Notes: generated by a model from the sequence alone, not told the origin. 64,000 nt of DNA from Syngnathus acus (GCF_901709675.1 NC_051089.1:12265976-12329975); one strand, 5' to 3'; numbered from the stretch's first letter, positions 50,301-62,050 are shown. Numbers and translations are program-made.

Positions 50301-52142
50301 ATATAAAAACAGGTCAAATTTGACTCTTGTATTTCACCTGTTACATTGATGGGGATGATACAGGAAGAGACTGCACGAGTATCATCCGAAGTTGTCTTCT
50401 GATCGGAGTGGGACACATTTTCCTTTGACCATTTGGTCTCTTTGTCCTGGGTGGAGGGGACAGCATGTGCTGAGGTCTTTGTTTTGTGACCTGTTAACAC
50501 CTCATCCTCGTCGCCCTCGCCCGTTGAGGTAGCCTTCAAGTAAAAGTCAACCGCAACAAGCAGCATTAAAATAGGATCCTCCAATTCTGGAATGTTTCTA
50601 CTAAAATGAATGAATCCAACAAAAATGTAATAGCAGAACAAATGGGATACACTGAAATTGAACACACAACACAGGTCCAATACCTTTCTATTCCACGGAA
50701 TGAAGATGCATCCCTCAATTGGATGAAGTGAGTAAAAGCACTCAAACTATGAACGAATAATGCAAGAAAAGAAAAGACAGAAAAATGTAATGAAGAATAA
50801 TAAAAATAAAAAGATGAATTCATGAGTTTCATTGCATTAGAAACAACTCAATAAAACATTTTCCTGAATCACAATACAAGGTCCTTGTGTGTCCTACTTT
50901 CTTATATAACTATCGTCCTTATTATTACCGAAATCCTTGTTTAGATTCTTTTATTCTATCCTTCAGAGAATAACCATGCCTCATTGCTTAAGTGTTTGAA
51001 GTGCATTTTCTTTTTTTTTCTTTTTTTTTTTTTTTTTAGAATCTTCCTTACCTTTCTTTGTATCGTCTGAATATCCACTTCTCTCCCCGGTCTCTCCTAC
51101 ACAATAAAAACAGTTAACATCATGTGCAGAAGCTCGCTACATCAAAAGATGCGATATGCTTTGAATATCTTTGCATGGACAAATGGTCTCGCTTCTCATT
51201 CTTACTTTTCTTTGAATGGTTTGGATTTCTGTTTCTCTCACTGTCCTCTCCTAAAAGAAGCAAAACAGTGGAAGTTTTTAGTGTGACTCAAAAGATTATT
51301 CAGTAAACACAAAGCAAACAAAAAACAATGGAACTGAATCTGAAATGGAATGACACTTTTTACAGTACATGATGGGATGGTGTAAACACATGAATGAACT
51401 TTTTTTTTTTTTACCTTACTAGGTTGATAGTCTAACTCTCGCTCTCGCTCTTCTCTTTCTTGCTGCATGGCAACACCACAATAAGATTTCGGGTCAGTTT
51501 GATTATCGTCAGAAAAAAAGTATATATATGTAAAATATGAGCTCATTGCTGTTTCCTTTCTTGTTTGTCTACTTACCCTTCTGTCTAATCATCTCCGCAT
51601 TTACAGGCCTTGTCTTAAAGTCTTTGGTACCCGTATGCTCATCATCAACAGTAAACCCCCACTTAAAAAAAAAAAAACTAAATAACCCTAACCTTGATAG
51701 AACTGTAAGCGAGCAAGCTAACAGCGTGAAAAATGTCCTGCCCCTTCCCTGCATGCCCTTTGCAGTGCCTTACCGCTCGTGCCAGCCGACTTCTCTGTTG
51801 CCGTCTGATGGAATGCGGTGAGGGGAAGGTGGGTATAGGGGGCGCCGTTGAGACAGAGATAGTCACCTTGTTCTTCTCCCGACTCGTGGGTGGCTCGTTC
51901 TGTTTTTCGTCTGAAAATTGTAAGCACGCACGCATGAAAATGTCCGTCCAAATGAACATTACCAAATTTCAGGTCAGGATAATTGTCACCTCTGCGCAGG
52001 GCTCGGAGGCTGAACTGAGAGTTTTTGTGCAGTTCCTCCAGACATGGTGGTCGGGTGCGTGGATGGAATACGTTGTGTTGTTGGTGCCATGGAGCCTGAT
52101 AGTGAACTGACAACTTGCTCTCTATATCCAAGTTGGACACAG
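43672..52142 (-). CDS. nhs: Nance-Horan syndrome protein (NHS actin-remodelling regulator), all but first exon(s)
   Basis: NHS-family proteins carry an N-terminal WAVE-homology domain, sit at cell edges and junctions, and regulate actin. Join (minus) 52142-51990, 51910-51774, 51462-51415, 51250-51206, 51096-51052, 50533-50338, 50136-50005, 48789-48637, 47765-44628, 44552-44432 and 44305-43672: 4802 nt, about 1599 codons, phases consistent. Diagnostic stretches: [147 protein letters not shown] and the C-terminus [18 protein letters not shown]. The WAVE-homology exon 1 is not in the window, so intron 1 exceeds 11.8 kb. The protein has long acidic and proline-rich disordered regions. Identity is certain; microexon usage is inferred. 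Confidence 0.96.
44432..44552 (-). CDS. nhs: nhs penultimate coding exon
   Basis: 121-nt exon encoding [18 protein letters not shown] and [17 protein letters not shown]; acceptor CTGTCGCAG, donor [22 protein letters not shown] is an NHS-family signature. Confidence 0.96.
44628..47765 (-). CDS. nhs: nhs giant exon (3138 nt)
   Basis: Encodes about 1,046 residues, from (C)[14 protein letters not shown] to TEDYFSK. Features in order: Arg/Ser-rich start; acidic tract [57 protein letters not shown]; proline-rich [11 protein letters not shown]; a PPSY motif (GPPSYESL); a second acidic tract [12 protein letters not shown]; and a PPAY motif (PPPPAYEF). Acceptor TATTCTCTTCAG, donor AAAG|GTATGC. The size is close to the human giant exon. 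Mostly predicted disordered. Confidence 0.97.
44940..44986 (-). repeat. nhs: Trinucleotide-rich acidic tract in nhs coding sequence
   Basis: CTTCTT/CATCAT-type triplets encode [12 protein letters not shown] on the minus strand. Likely length-variable by slippage. Confidence 0.85.
47514..47575 (-). repeat. nhs: Second acidic trinucleotide tract in nhs coding sequence
   Basis: CATCAT/CGTCATC triplets encode [17 protein letters not shown]. Same slippage-prone composition as the tract at 44940-44986. Confidence 0.85.
47852..48412. mobile_element. Non-autonomous DNA element with imperfect terminal repeats
   Basis: Left end CAGTGAACCCCTGCATATTC; right end in reverse complement CAGTGAACCCACACTATTCA, each followed by ACG. 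561 bp, no open frame for transposase, no clear target duplication. In an nhs intron. Confidence 0.55.
48637..48789 (-). CDS. nhs: nhs coding exon, [16 protein letters not shown]
   Basis: 153-nt exon, [20 protein letters not shown] to [15 protein letters not shown] plus one base; acceptor ATTCAG, donor GCAT|GTAAGT. Well conserved with human NHS. Confidence 0.96.
49342..49661. mobile_element. hAT-type MITE with perfect 8-bp target duplication
   Basis: 320 bp flanked by TTTTAACT at 49334-49341 and 49662-49669. Left end CAGGGGTGTCATACTC; right end reverse-complements to CACAGGTGTCAAACCC. Both sides carry GCAGGCCACAT near the end. In an nhs intron. Confidence 0.88.
50005..50136 (-). CDS. nhs: nhs coding exon, basic segment [13 protein letters not shown]
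   Basis: 132-nt exon, [19 protein letters not shown] to [10 protein letters not shown] plus one base; acceptor CTCCCAG, donor ATGG|GTATGT. The Arg/Lys run RRRKLRRRK is a plausible nuclear-localisation signal. Confidence 0.96.
50338..50533 (-). CDS. nhs: nhs coding exon, acidic start and [11 protein letters not shown] end
   Basis: 196-nt exon, [18 protein letters not shown] to [10 protein letters not shown] plus one base; donor ACAG|GTGAAA. The acceptor placed at ACTTGAAG is weak, but it gives phase 0 like the upstream exons; a start further upstream near 50590 is possible. Confidence 0.85.
50684..50713 (-). CDS. Possible further nhs microexon (30 nt)
   Basis: Thirty nt flanked by CAATTGAG and AAAG|GTATTG encode [10 protein letters not shown] in phase 0 with no stop. 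It shares the position and the AAAG donor edge with the two 45-nt cassettes, but the acceptor tract is weak and the peptide is unlike them. It may not be an exon. Confidence 0.15.
51052..51096 (-). CDS. nhs: nhs 45-nt microexon, copy B ([15 protein letters not shown])
   Basis: Phase-0 45-nt cassette with acceptor TATTGTGTAG and strong donor AAAG|GTAAGG. The peptide is 11/15 identical to the neighbouring cassette at 51206-51250. Inclusion in mRNA is inferred from splice sites and phase. Confidence 0.65.
51206..51250 (-). CDS. nhs: nhs 45-nt microexon, copy A ([15 protein letters not shown])
   Basis: Phase-0 45-nt cassette; acceptor TTTGCTTCTTTTAG with a pyrimidine-rich tract, strong donor AAAA|GTAAGA. 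Tandem duplicate of 51052-51096. Confidence 0.65.
51415..51462 (-). CDS. nhs: nhs 48-nt microexon, [16 protein letters not shown]
   Basis: Phase-0 48-nt exon with acceptor GCCATGCAG and donor TAAG|GTAAAA. The Glu/Arg-rich peptide is probably helical. Its pyrimidine tract is modest, so it could be alternative. Confidence 0.6.
51774..51910 (-). CDS. nhs: nhs coding exon, [20 protein letters not shown]
   Basis: 137-nt exon, [20 protein letters not shown] to [11 protein letters not shown]. It aligns in character with the human NHS segment that has APPLPAYPPAHSQRRR. Acceptor CAATTTTCAG, donor GCG|GTAAGG. Confidence 0.9.
51990..52142 (-). CDS. nhs: nhs coding exon 2 equivalent, [17 protein letters not shown]
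   Basis: 153-nt exon, [20 protein letters not shown] to [13 protein letters not shown] plus one base; acceptor CATTTTTCAG, donor AGAG|GTGACA. It is the most 5' nhs exon in the window and directly follows the WAVE-homology exon in human NHS. Confidence 0.96.
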
Positions 52143-53870
52143 CTGAAAAATGAGGGAGAAAAGAGGAAGACATGATGACATGATACTGCTTTTGCAAAGA
52201 TTTTGTCCTGGCTCTTCATGCCAAGTCATTGACGGAAAAACTTGAGTGCTGTGGGAGTAGTTATTCTAATCCTATCCTCAGTGATTCACTCAAAAACTCA
52301 TCTATTGATAGTCTCAATATATTTCTGTGCTCTTTCTGTAATACTTTAAGATGCCACAAGATGGCACCCCAGCCCTGACTAATAGGAAAGTAGTAATCAA
52401 AGTCAAACATCTCGACTGTTCTAAGATCTATGATATCAGGGAGGAAAAAGGTTTAACCTGGGTTGTGAGCAGACTTTATGGAAAGTCTTCACAGCATGTT
52501 TTTGCTAATAAATATGGGCACACATGTTGTTAAAGATTCATATGGTCCGAGCCCTCAAGTCTGCTTCAAATGCCAAGTGGTCGTTTTGGTTTTGTGTCAT
52601 TTAAACATCAAAGCGCTCAAAAGGCATCCAATTTTGTACCATTTCATTTCTGAAAGTGTGTGTGTGTGTGTGTGTGTGTGCGTGCGTGCGTGCTGCAAGT
52701 CAGTCAGGTTGATGTGAAACTACAGCAGCCAACATTGATTTCACCTCAGTGCACGTGTAACATTTTGTCTAAAGGCGCACACGACTGCATTATAGGATCA
52801 TCAGGGGCCATCTGTGATGATTAAATTGGAGCTGGAGTTGGCATACCCTGCATCACATGCAATTAGACATGCCCACAATTACTCTGCCTCATGTCACAAA
52901 TGATGAATACGTTGTTGGTCGATTTTAATAACTCGTTTTCGATCCTTAGCATAAAATGTTGCCTGATATCTGGATTCTGATCTTCATTACGCTAATTTAA
53001 ACATCTGTAAAACAGGATTGCGCTTCGACGAGTTGCGCTGTTGTCTGACAAGAAATAGACCCGTGAGTCATCGGCATATAAATAGCAGCTTGCATTGAGT
53101 TTTGTTGAACCAGTTCAGAGAGGAACACTCACATGTAGAGTACGTAATAAATTGTAATCAGTAATCAAATATAAAAATACAGGCACAATACAAGATTAAG
53201 ATGTGAAAACTTCAAATAAATAATGCATGAATAGAAACTCAATAGTCCAAACTGGACTGGACTGAGACAAGTTAAGATGTTGGCAAATAGAAGTCATTAA
53301 GTGAGGCTGTATTAGTTTGTATCTGGGTCAAGAAGCACTAAGTGCAAAACCTTGTCAGACTGCTGTTGTGATCACAACATTTCTGGAAGAACTAGTTGGT
53401 CAGTTTGTTACAGGAGAACAAAAGCTGAAGAGCAATCACAATGCTGCTGGTTGCTTCTGATGACCACTTGGAGCCCTGCTCTCTTCTCAGGACTATTTTA
53501 CGATTTTATTACTACTATTCTATTTACTATCTTACTATTTGGTTAACCTGCAATCCACAAATATGGATCAAATATGACCTGCAACAGCTTCAGTGCGCAC
53601 AAATTTTGCAATAGTCGTACGAAAGAATGAGATTTAAAAAATGTTTTGGGCGTAGTACTTTAGATAATGTTTCAGAGTGAAAGAATGTTCTTTTATTGTA
53701 GTTTTACTGCTTTTATTTTTTTGACCCGGACAGTAAAAGTAAAGCCGTTATGGTAAAATAACTACATTTAATTTCAATATATCTTTTTTGTTCATTAGAT
53801 TTTACGTTTAGAAGCAGTTACTAAATATGGAAAAACTTATTTGAGTTTAGTTGTAAGATAGAAATATAAA

Positions 53871-54441
53871 CATTGAAATACAGTTTTTCTCATTTATTGT
53901 CAGGAAAGAGTTAGTAAAAGACTAACAATAGTTTGATTTTAAGCTTTTATTTCTAAAATAAAAATAATATAGCACGAGACACAAATAAAAAAAATGCAGT
54001 TGGGTGCAGGTTTGTACGTATGTTCTTTGTTACGTAATCTTGTCTTTGTCTTTATTCACTCTGTTCCTTATTCACTTGTGTCTCGATTCACTTGTTGGCA
54101 TTTAAAGATGAAAGACGTGCTTTTTTCCCCATCAACATTCTAAATTCCACAACTGCTAATTACACACATGAATAGCACAAAAAAACTTGTTTTATCTCTT
54201 TCCTTATTTACAATAATTTTCTCCAAGTGTGTGTAGTTTGAATTCCACGCTGTCGCCATCTCCTGGTCAGTATGAGAAATGCTGTCAGTGGCAACTTTCG
54301 GGGATTTTTGAGCCGTTTTTTTTTTTTAAATGTCTCGTGCTATATATGTTTTCGTTTAAAGAACATTAAAAATCAAACTGTTATTAGTCTTTTACTTTCT
54401 CTCTCCAGACAACAAATGAGGAAAATCAATCTATTTCAATG
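53871..54441. mobile_element. MITE with about 115-bp terminal inverted repeats
   Basis: Left arm 53871-53986 and right arm 54327-54441 are inverted copies: CATTGAAATA, CTCATTT.TTGTC, AGTAAAAGACTAA, AGTTTGATTTT and ATATAGCACGAGACA appear in order in the left arm and, reverse-complemented, in the right. The 340-bp core has no transposase. Confidence 0.8.
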
Positions 54442-54479
54442 ATTATTTATTCATTGTTTGTGCCTTCTTGTTTTTATTT

Positions 54480-54614
54480 TTTTGTGTTGTTTACTTGTAT
54501 GTATATTGTGTACTATGTCTTGTCACCGTGGGATAGTGGGAACGTAATTTCGATTTCTTTGTGTGTCTTGGCATGTGAAGAAATTGACAATAAAGCAGAC
54601 TTTGACTTTGAATT
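54480..54614 (+). mobile_element. LINE-like 3' tail
   Basis: CTTGTCACCGTGGGATAGTG, then AATTGACAATAAAGCAGACT and TTGACTTTGA: a sequence familiar as the 3' end of fish non-LTR retrotransposons. It includes AATAAA. It directly abuts the inverted-repeat element. Family not assigned. Confidence 0.5.
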
Positions 54615-56650
54615 TTGATATTTCTAAAATCAAATAACGAGTTACCGACTTCTAAATGTAAAATCGAATTACTAAGGAAGACGTGGACCATACAACTAGT
54701 AGATTTTTTGTTTTACAATCTGTCCACAGAACACTCCATGATGCCATATTCACCCATTCTGGGAAACAGATTAAATTACATTATGAAACAAGTTATTGAA
54801 TCCCTACCTTTAGATGGCACAGAGGCACAGCCAATCCCGAGACAAGCCAAAGCCATAATTAGCAGCTCCCCGTTTCCCTTCTTTATTTGTCACTCATTCC
54901 TTTCTCTGCAGCTCTTAAATCACTCGCAAATTCAGCTCTAAATATTTCTGTGCAAAGCGAAACATTTAGACAAGCAACATCTGCAGTCACACAACCTCTC
55001 CCTGCAACCCAACTAACTGCCGACCTGCTGTCTGTCCCCTCTTTCCCCTCTCCTCATCAGATGGCCCAGCATTTGATTGAAAATGTCTTTGCTTGCTTAG
55101 TTCAGTCAAAAAGTGAAAGTTGTTTTTGTTGTTTCAGTTGGAATTATGTTGCACTTTAAAGGAGTAATATTATATCATAAAAGCTTTGGTTCAAAATGAG
55201 TCCCACCCCCCCATAATATGAGTGCGATGGTAGGGTCCCGCCTGGGCATGGCCTGTCCATGACCGTAATCCCCTCATGATGCAGTAATACGTGGAGGGGT
55301 GGGTGTGTGGGGTGCATGAGTTTGGCTCGGTGCAGTCAACTACCAAGCATTAATGCATTAATCCACCACATGCGACTGCGAAAGAGTATCACATGCTTCT
55401 TCTGTGCAGTAAGTGACCGACAAAGTATGCACGTGCAAAATCCAGTAGTCATTGAAACACAAGGCAATTGGAAATCAGTGGTGTGAAAAAGAAGCGACAT
55501 CTTTCACAAACATAGAAGGAGAAAGGTCCATGCCCGTAATCTGTTGTAATCTGGAACTCTGGCTGTCACTGATTTTGGATGTACATTTTGTAGCATTGGC
55601 AATTTGGCACTTGTCTTGAGGAACTTTGCGATTTCAACCATGTCTTGCTGAAATAACCAAAAACATAGTCAGCACGTTTTTTTTAATTGAATCACAAAAT
55701 TCGACAGAACGACATCTAGACATCTAATCATACCTGACATTTTTAACACATGACATGAGGGTGGAAACTGGCTAATTGTCACTTTTGTTGCCAATAGCAA
55801 CTTGGACATTAATGGCTATATGTTCAGTGACTTCATTGAGCAATAATGGCACATTTGACACATTCCCCGTTCACACCTGAGACACGTCATGTGACACTAA
55901 CCTGTCACATGACACGACTGACACGTCACAAACTGCAACTACTGCAGGACAAAAGACTAAATTAATCATTTAAGCCATTTACACAAATTTCTAAAGTAGT
56001 CAATTGTGTCTTGTTTGATTAAACAATTTTCACAAAATACTAAAATGTTTTTTTTTTTTTTAATTTTCATTGCAGCCCTGATGCGCCTTTGTACTTCTCT
56101 GCATCCATATTCATAATGTAAGTCTCCTTACCCATCTTATTTTTTGTGCTGCACACCTGCACTATTGTCTCATGGCCCTCTGCCCCCCCAACCTGCAATT
56201 CATTTTTGGCATAACAAATGTGTGCGATTGAAACGCTCATTTAAATTCATGTTTAATGGCCTGCCTGTATTGGTTAGCAGGGCTGAGTCACAATGTCCGG
56301 CATAAGCCTTTTTTTTTTTTTTTTAAATCACTGTTACATCAGAGCGATTTGGCAAACCGGCGTAAATAAATGCAGGTTAGATGTTTGGGGAATTATCCTG
56401 CTTGTGCACACTATTGCTTCTGAAACGTCTTACACTGCCCCCTAGTGGCAAAACATATTTGACTCATTGCGGATTAAAATCAAAATAAATAGGACTGATA
56501 AATCACTAAATAGTACATGTGTACGTATGGTTTGTTTTTCAAGAGCAACAAATAATTGGTTGCCTCTCTTCCATGAAACTCGCATACAATTGTTATGCAA
56601 TCAATTCTCATTATCCTGTAACAATTGTAAAGGGTAGAAAATAAACCACT

Positions 56651-56815
56651 GCACTGAAAACAGATTTTGGCTAAATTTGCTCAATTTTAGTTTGTCAAGT
56701 GGTTACATGAAATAAAATGTAACTATTGATATATTGTTTACATTTCAGGACGATTTTCTTTCATGTAACCACTTGACAAAATAAAATTGAGCAATTTTAA
56801 CAATTGTTTTCAGTA
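56651..56815. repeat. Near-perfect hairpin (inverted repeat), possible MITE
   Basis: Arms 56651-56712 and 56759-56815 pair with few mismatches: TTGTCAAGTGGTTACATGAA against TTCATGTAACCACTTGACAA, with CTCAATTTTA and ACTGAAAAC also paired outside; loop about 46 bp. No obvious target duplication. Confidence 0.85.
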
Positions 56816-59800
56816 TGGATTGGAATGTATAAAACTGAGAAATTTTAATTGAATGTCTAAAATTAAAAGATGTATTGCCACATGTCTTCAAATCTGTTTA
56901 GAAAAGCAGCACTGTGTGTTTTACATCAGTGTTCCTAAAAAGGTTGAGTATTAGCTGTATGTAAACTAGAGGGGGAAATTATTCAAATCTCTTATGCTCT
57001 ATTCTACTTGGCCAACAGCTACTCCTATTTGGATATGTGGACTTTTTTTTTTATCAGCATAGCCTTATCACAAAACACCATAGTGTAGTGAGACTCAATG
57101 ACCTTGCGTCTCTACCTGTTGCCATTCATACAAAAGAATAATATTAAACTAATCAGGCCTAGATTTCACACTAAGTAAATTTCATCTTTTTTTTTCAGTA
57201 GGTATACTTTTTTCCCTAACATATTTGTTACGTGGTGAGCCTTGAGATTTTTTTCAAATAATACTCGGGTCAATTAAGTTCCCCAAAAGACAATGGTGGA
57301 AGAAAAATGCCGTGCACTAAAAGTTATTATTTTGCGTGTGTGTTTATGTCTCAGCTATGTTGTAGAAATGGCACAAAACAAGCCCGTGTTATTTTTAACC
57401 GTGTCTCCATGGAAACGGACACAGGCAGAAAAAATGGGGACTTGTGCTTGTCTTTGGGGGAAGACTCCTTCTGGTGGTCATTGTGTGTGTATTTTTTGTG
57501 CGTTATCATAATTATTATCAAATAGGTATATATTTTTTTTACAATCCAAACTTTTTTTTACTGGCCCGAGTAGTTGGCATTTTATTTTCTTATGGCATAA
57601 ATTATGGGCTATAAAATAACTATTATGATGACTAATATAATTTTGGCTCCTACTCACCATGCGTACCACCACCCCAGCATTTTTATTTTTTATCATTTCA
57701 TTGATCATTTATCGTCGTTCGCAAAGTTTGAACTTTTCCGGGTCGTTCATCTTTTCAATTTTCCATCCCAAACAACTGAAGCACTCTAGCCATTAATCAA
57801 ACTCATGTCATTTGTTTCACTAGGTCATCATTTAAAAAGTTAGCGAGGGATTACTGCGCCTTGGAATTGACTGTAAACTGTCAAAAAAAAAAAAGATGTG
57901 ATGCATAGGGTGGAGACTACCTTAGATAACACTAACTGCGCTCCGAGTGTCCTCGGCAAACCAGCAAATGTACAGCATATAAATGAGCTGGGATCATGCC
58001 GGGGGGAAAAAAAATTCAGACTCCAGGAATAAGGAAATTGATAATTGAAGTAGTGCATGATCAATACTTCATGGCATTATTTATAATCGGGATCAATGCG
58101 TCTGTACGGTGATTGAGATGTTGTCTTTATCATTGGCTCGGGCGAGGGCTCGTGTTCACTGAGGACATTCCCCTACATACGTCTTGCTTTAGAAGCCATC
58201 TGACAGTTACTGAGTGAACATATCGTTTCTATGGAAACAACTTAAAGATTAAAGCTGTGAAGAGCCAGAGCCTTGCCAGAGAGAATCCCACAATGCCTTG
58301 TGCCTGGGGATCTCTGGGAAAGAGAAAGGCGGAGGCGCATTGTCAAAGTAGTGTGTGCGTGCGTGAGTGTGTGTGTGTGTGTGTGCATGCCCACTTGTGT
58401 CTTTGCCAGCTGCAGAGGTGTTGTGCTTCAAATTGGCTCTGTTTTGTGACTGTTTGCTACACCAAAGTCGATGCCCATCAGTCACTCTTTCCCAGACGCC
58501 CCCACCCCATTACTACCGTGCTAATAAAAAAGTATACAAATCAGAAAAGTGCATATGACATGACAAGCACATCATTGATACATTCCGTATCTTATCTGAA
58601 GCACATGATAACCTTGACCAAAAAAAATTCCATTGCAGAAGCAGCTTCCCACTCCCAATGTGAGACTAAAATGTAAACAATTCAAAATATGTTTATACAG
58701 GAGTGTCACTCTGACCTTGTCCTCTTTCCCCCCCCAATTTATTTGTTTTTAAATGTATGTGCCTCCGCCCCATATCCTCATCTTTACCCCCTGCCCCCAC
58801 CCCCCCTGGGTGATGCCAGTGCTGTTGTCAGGCTGGAGCTGAAAGCAGCCAATCACGTGGCACCATGCTCAAGAGCTCTGGGGTGATGTTAGGCAGTTTC
58901 ATGCTCATACGATGAGCTTTGCCAAATGTAGGTCATGCTTCTCCTCGCTCGCCCCGCCTTCTTGAGCTCGCTCACATTTGCCTACACACACACATAAACC
59001 TCATCACCCCTCGCAGACGTGCGTACTCACAGAAAACGCACAAGTGCATTTTCTTGCGTTCAGATGTGACAGATGTGCTAAACTAAACTACCTTAACTTA
59101 GAAAGTTGACTTTTGTTCCTTAAAGATGGGAACTCAATGCACTCGTATGTCAAGGCAATTTTACTGAATCAAATGAAAGGAGCACCCCTAAATAAATTTC
59201 CAATGTGCTTTAAGTCAAGAAAAATAGCACTGTTCTGGTATCAAAATATAAATTAATATAATAGAAAAACATTAAAAAAAAAAAGGTTTTATACTGACCA
59301 TTATACCGGTGCCATTTGTGTCCCCACCCCAGGAAATAGAATTTCTAGCAAATGTACATAACTGTATATATGTATATACTTCATCCCAATTTATTTTCTT
59401 AATATACAAAAAGTTATGATTCACAATTTAGTCACGCAAATACAAAACCTTACATGATCAATAGAAGTTCCCTCTCCTCCAAAACATCTTTACATTAATG
59501 TCAGTCAGGCTTTTAATACACCTTGAAAAGATCTGGAGTTAATCATTTGGTATAGACAATTAATATAAGGATATTTAAAGTTGACCCAGAACGTGCTACA
59601 GTAATTGTGCATGGAGAATTAAAGGGTTTTAAATTAAAAGGGTTTATTTAAAAAAAGAAAAAAAGGAGGGTGGGGGGACAATTCTAAGATCAACCAGTAA
59701 GTGCTTCTTCTTGTTCTGAACTCTTGTTGAACCACTCAACTGTGCTGCAATATCGCACTTGCGGGATTATGATGTAAATAACAGTCACAAGAGCAAGTTG

Positions 59801-60028
59801 ATTATACAGAAATGCATTTAGCAGTCTGTCTTCACTGGCAACAGTCAAAGGAATGTTTGATGTATTTGCGACAATCTCTCGATAATCTCTGTTCTTTATT
59901 TATTTGGGAGGCGGCGCGGGGGCGGGGTTGGGGGGGCTGTAATTAGACTGGCTCGGAGATCATCTATTGTCATTTTCTAAATGCAGTCACATACATCCAA
60001 ATCATTTTCATGACCTACTATCAAACAG

Positions 60029-60135
60029 AAACCAGATTACCCAGGGAAAAATCCCGCAGGCACGGGGAGAACACGCAAACTCCGCGCAGGAAGGCCTAAT
60101 CGAACCCGCAACCTCTGCACTGTGAAGCGGACGTA
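60029..60135 (-). mobile_element. SINE head fragment
   Basis: GGCACGGGGAGAACACGCAA, AATCGAACCCGCAACCTC and CTGTGAAGCGGACGT match the head half of the SINE at 32526-32887, including a box-B-like TTCGATT on the minus strand. Confidence 0.7.
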
Positions 60136-61998
60136 AAAGAATAATGGAAAATCAATCAAGCAAATAAATAAAAATGTCAAATATGCAAAAAATATGCCAC
60201 TGACCAGTTTAGTGAGCATCTAACTCCACAAATGTTTGACTTTTTCTTTGGCTTTGAGCGCCAGTGCAAAAAGAAAATGTATGACGGCAACCGTCCAAAC
60301 TCTGTTTCAAAGCCATCACTTCATGAGTACACTGAAATGTAAACATAGAGCTTATCCAAAAAGCAAACAGAGCTCAAGATGACTTATTCTGTCTTCTGGC
60401 AGCCAGATTAAAGGCTTCATTCATTTTAAGAATATCTGACAAACTCAATGAGTTTTACTTTATTTTAGTTCTAACTTTAACTAAGTTACGAATGTTAAAT
60501 TATGACTTAAACAATTGCCTGTGCAGTTTACACAACTTTTACAATGGTGAGTGCTTGGGAAACAATATTTTAATGAGTTTTACATTATTTCTAATCAGAA
60601 AATGGATTTTGGAATTGACTTGAAGTATTGTAGATTTTTAAATATTTTCACGTTGTTTGATTTACACTCCCAAGTTATTGAAAAAAAAACTCTGGTTGAC
60701 TGTTGCAACTTTGATAATGTAAAGTAAAGTCAAACTTAGGCATGCCCCAACTTAAAAGGTTTTGAGAAGTTGCTTGGTCAAGCGTCACAAATGCCACTGC
60801 TCGAGTGAAAAAGAATAATTTATTGGATAATACAACATTACAACACTTGCAAGGAGCAGGCAAAGAGCTCACACCCAGACACTTACATGAACTAAGCTAA
60901 ATAATAATAATAATAATAAACTAAGCTAAATTTTAAACGGCCCTTAAAGGCACAACCGCAACACTAGTTATAATTTTTATGAAGCCAGTTAACTTACTTA
61001 TATCTTCTTTTATGGTTTTTTTGGGCTTCTATACAACAGGGATTTCCATTCATTTTATTAGCATACATTAAGTTACAAGCTTGGTTACACGACAAATTTA
61101 ACTCACAAGTCAAATTACCACTGCACCGTGTTGTGTCACACTCCATAATGATTGTTTGCGTTTCCACAATAGCTCCCTTTTATGGAAGAGATGTACTTCT
61201 TATGTTTTGACATACAACACGACTGGCATACAGGCGGGAGCTTTGTTGTCTGCTTTAAATAAGTGCTCGAGAGCTCCTGACAAATATGCAACCTTCCCTG
61301 ACACACAAACACACACGCGCACACACACACAGAGCACCTCCTCAGAGAGAGAATCATTTCTACTTGCCTGGTTTGCCACAACTAGGTTGACCTATTTTTG
61401 TCCAGACCTCTCTCTCTCTCTCTCGCTCGCTTGCTCAATCTCTCTCTTGCTCTTTCGCTCTTTCTCTCGCCCTCTCTCGCTCACTGCAGCCCCATAATTC
61501 ACCTCTGCTTAATAATTCACAACAGCTTTAGAAGCCCCCACTCAGCGGAACCACTGGCTCAGGAAAACAAGAAATAGATGCAAATAGAATCTGGGGCACA
61601 TTTTGTGTATTATGATATTCCCCTGAAAATGTATACAATTACATATTTATGTAAGGTATAGGCGATAGCACATGCTAATTTTGGGTTGGAAAACTTAAGG
61701 TTGATGTCAACCTAACACGACCCCTTGAGACCCTTAACCAACATTCACCACCCAAGACGAAGAAGAATACAGGCATACAAAGCAAAGCAGGAAATGCCGT
61801 CGTCTAGATGGATGGCTGTGCAGGTTGTGTGCTGTTATTGTAAAAGCGCAGATTATTTGCAAGTCTGTGCACACACTTGCTCCGCCTAATGTGATTGGAT
61901 GGCCAGATTTGGCAGGAACCAATAAGGACACAAGGAGCAAGAGAGCAGGCAGCAAGTGTACTCATGCTGATGCTGGGCACACCCTGAAGCTGTGAGCG

Positions 61999-62050
61999 TG
62001 TGTGTGTGTGTGTGTGTATGTGTGTGTGTGTGTGTGTATATGTGTGTGTG
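61999..62050 (+). repeat. (TG)n microsatellite with TATG interruptions
   Basis: Interrupted TG run, about 52 bp, in nhs intron 1. Confidence 0.95.
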
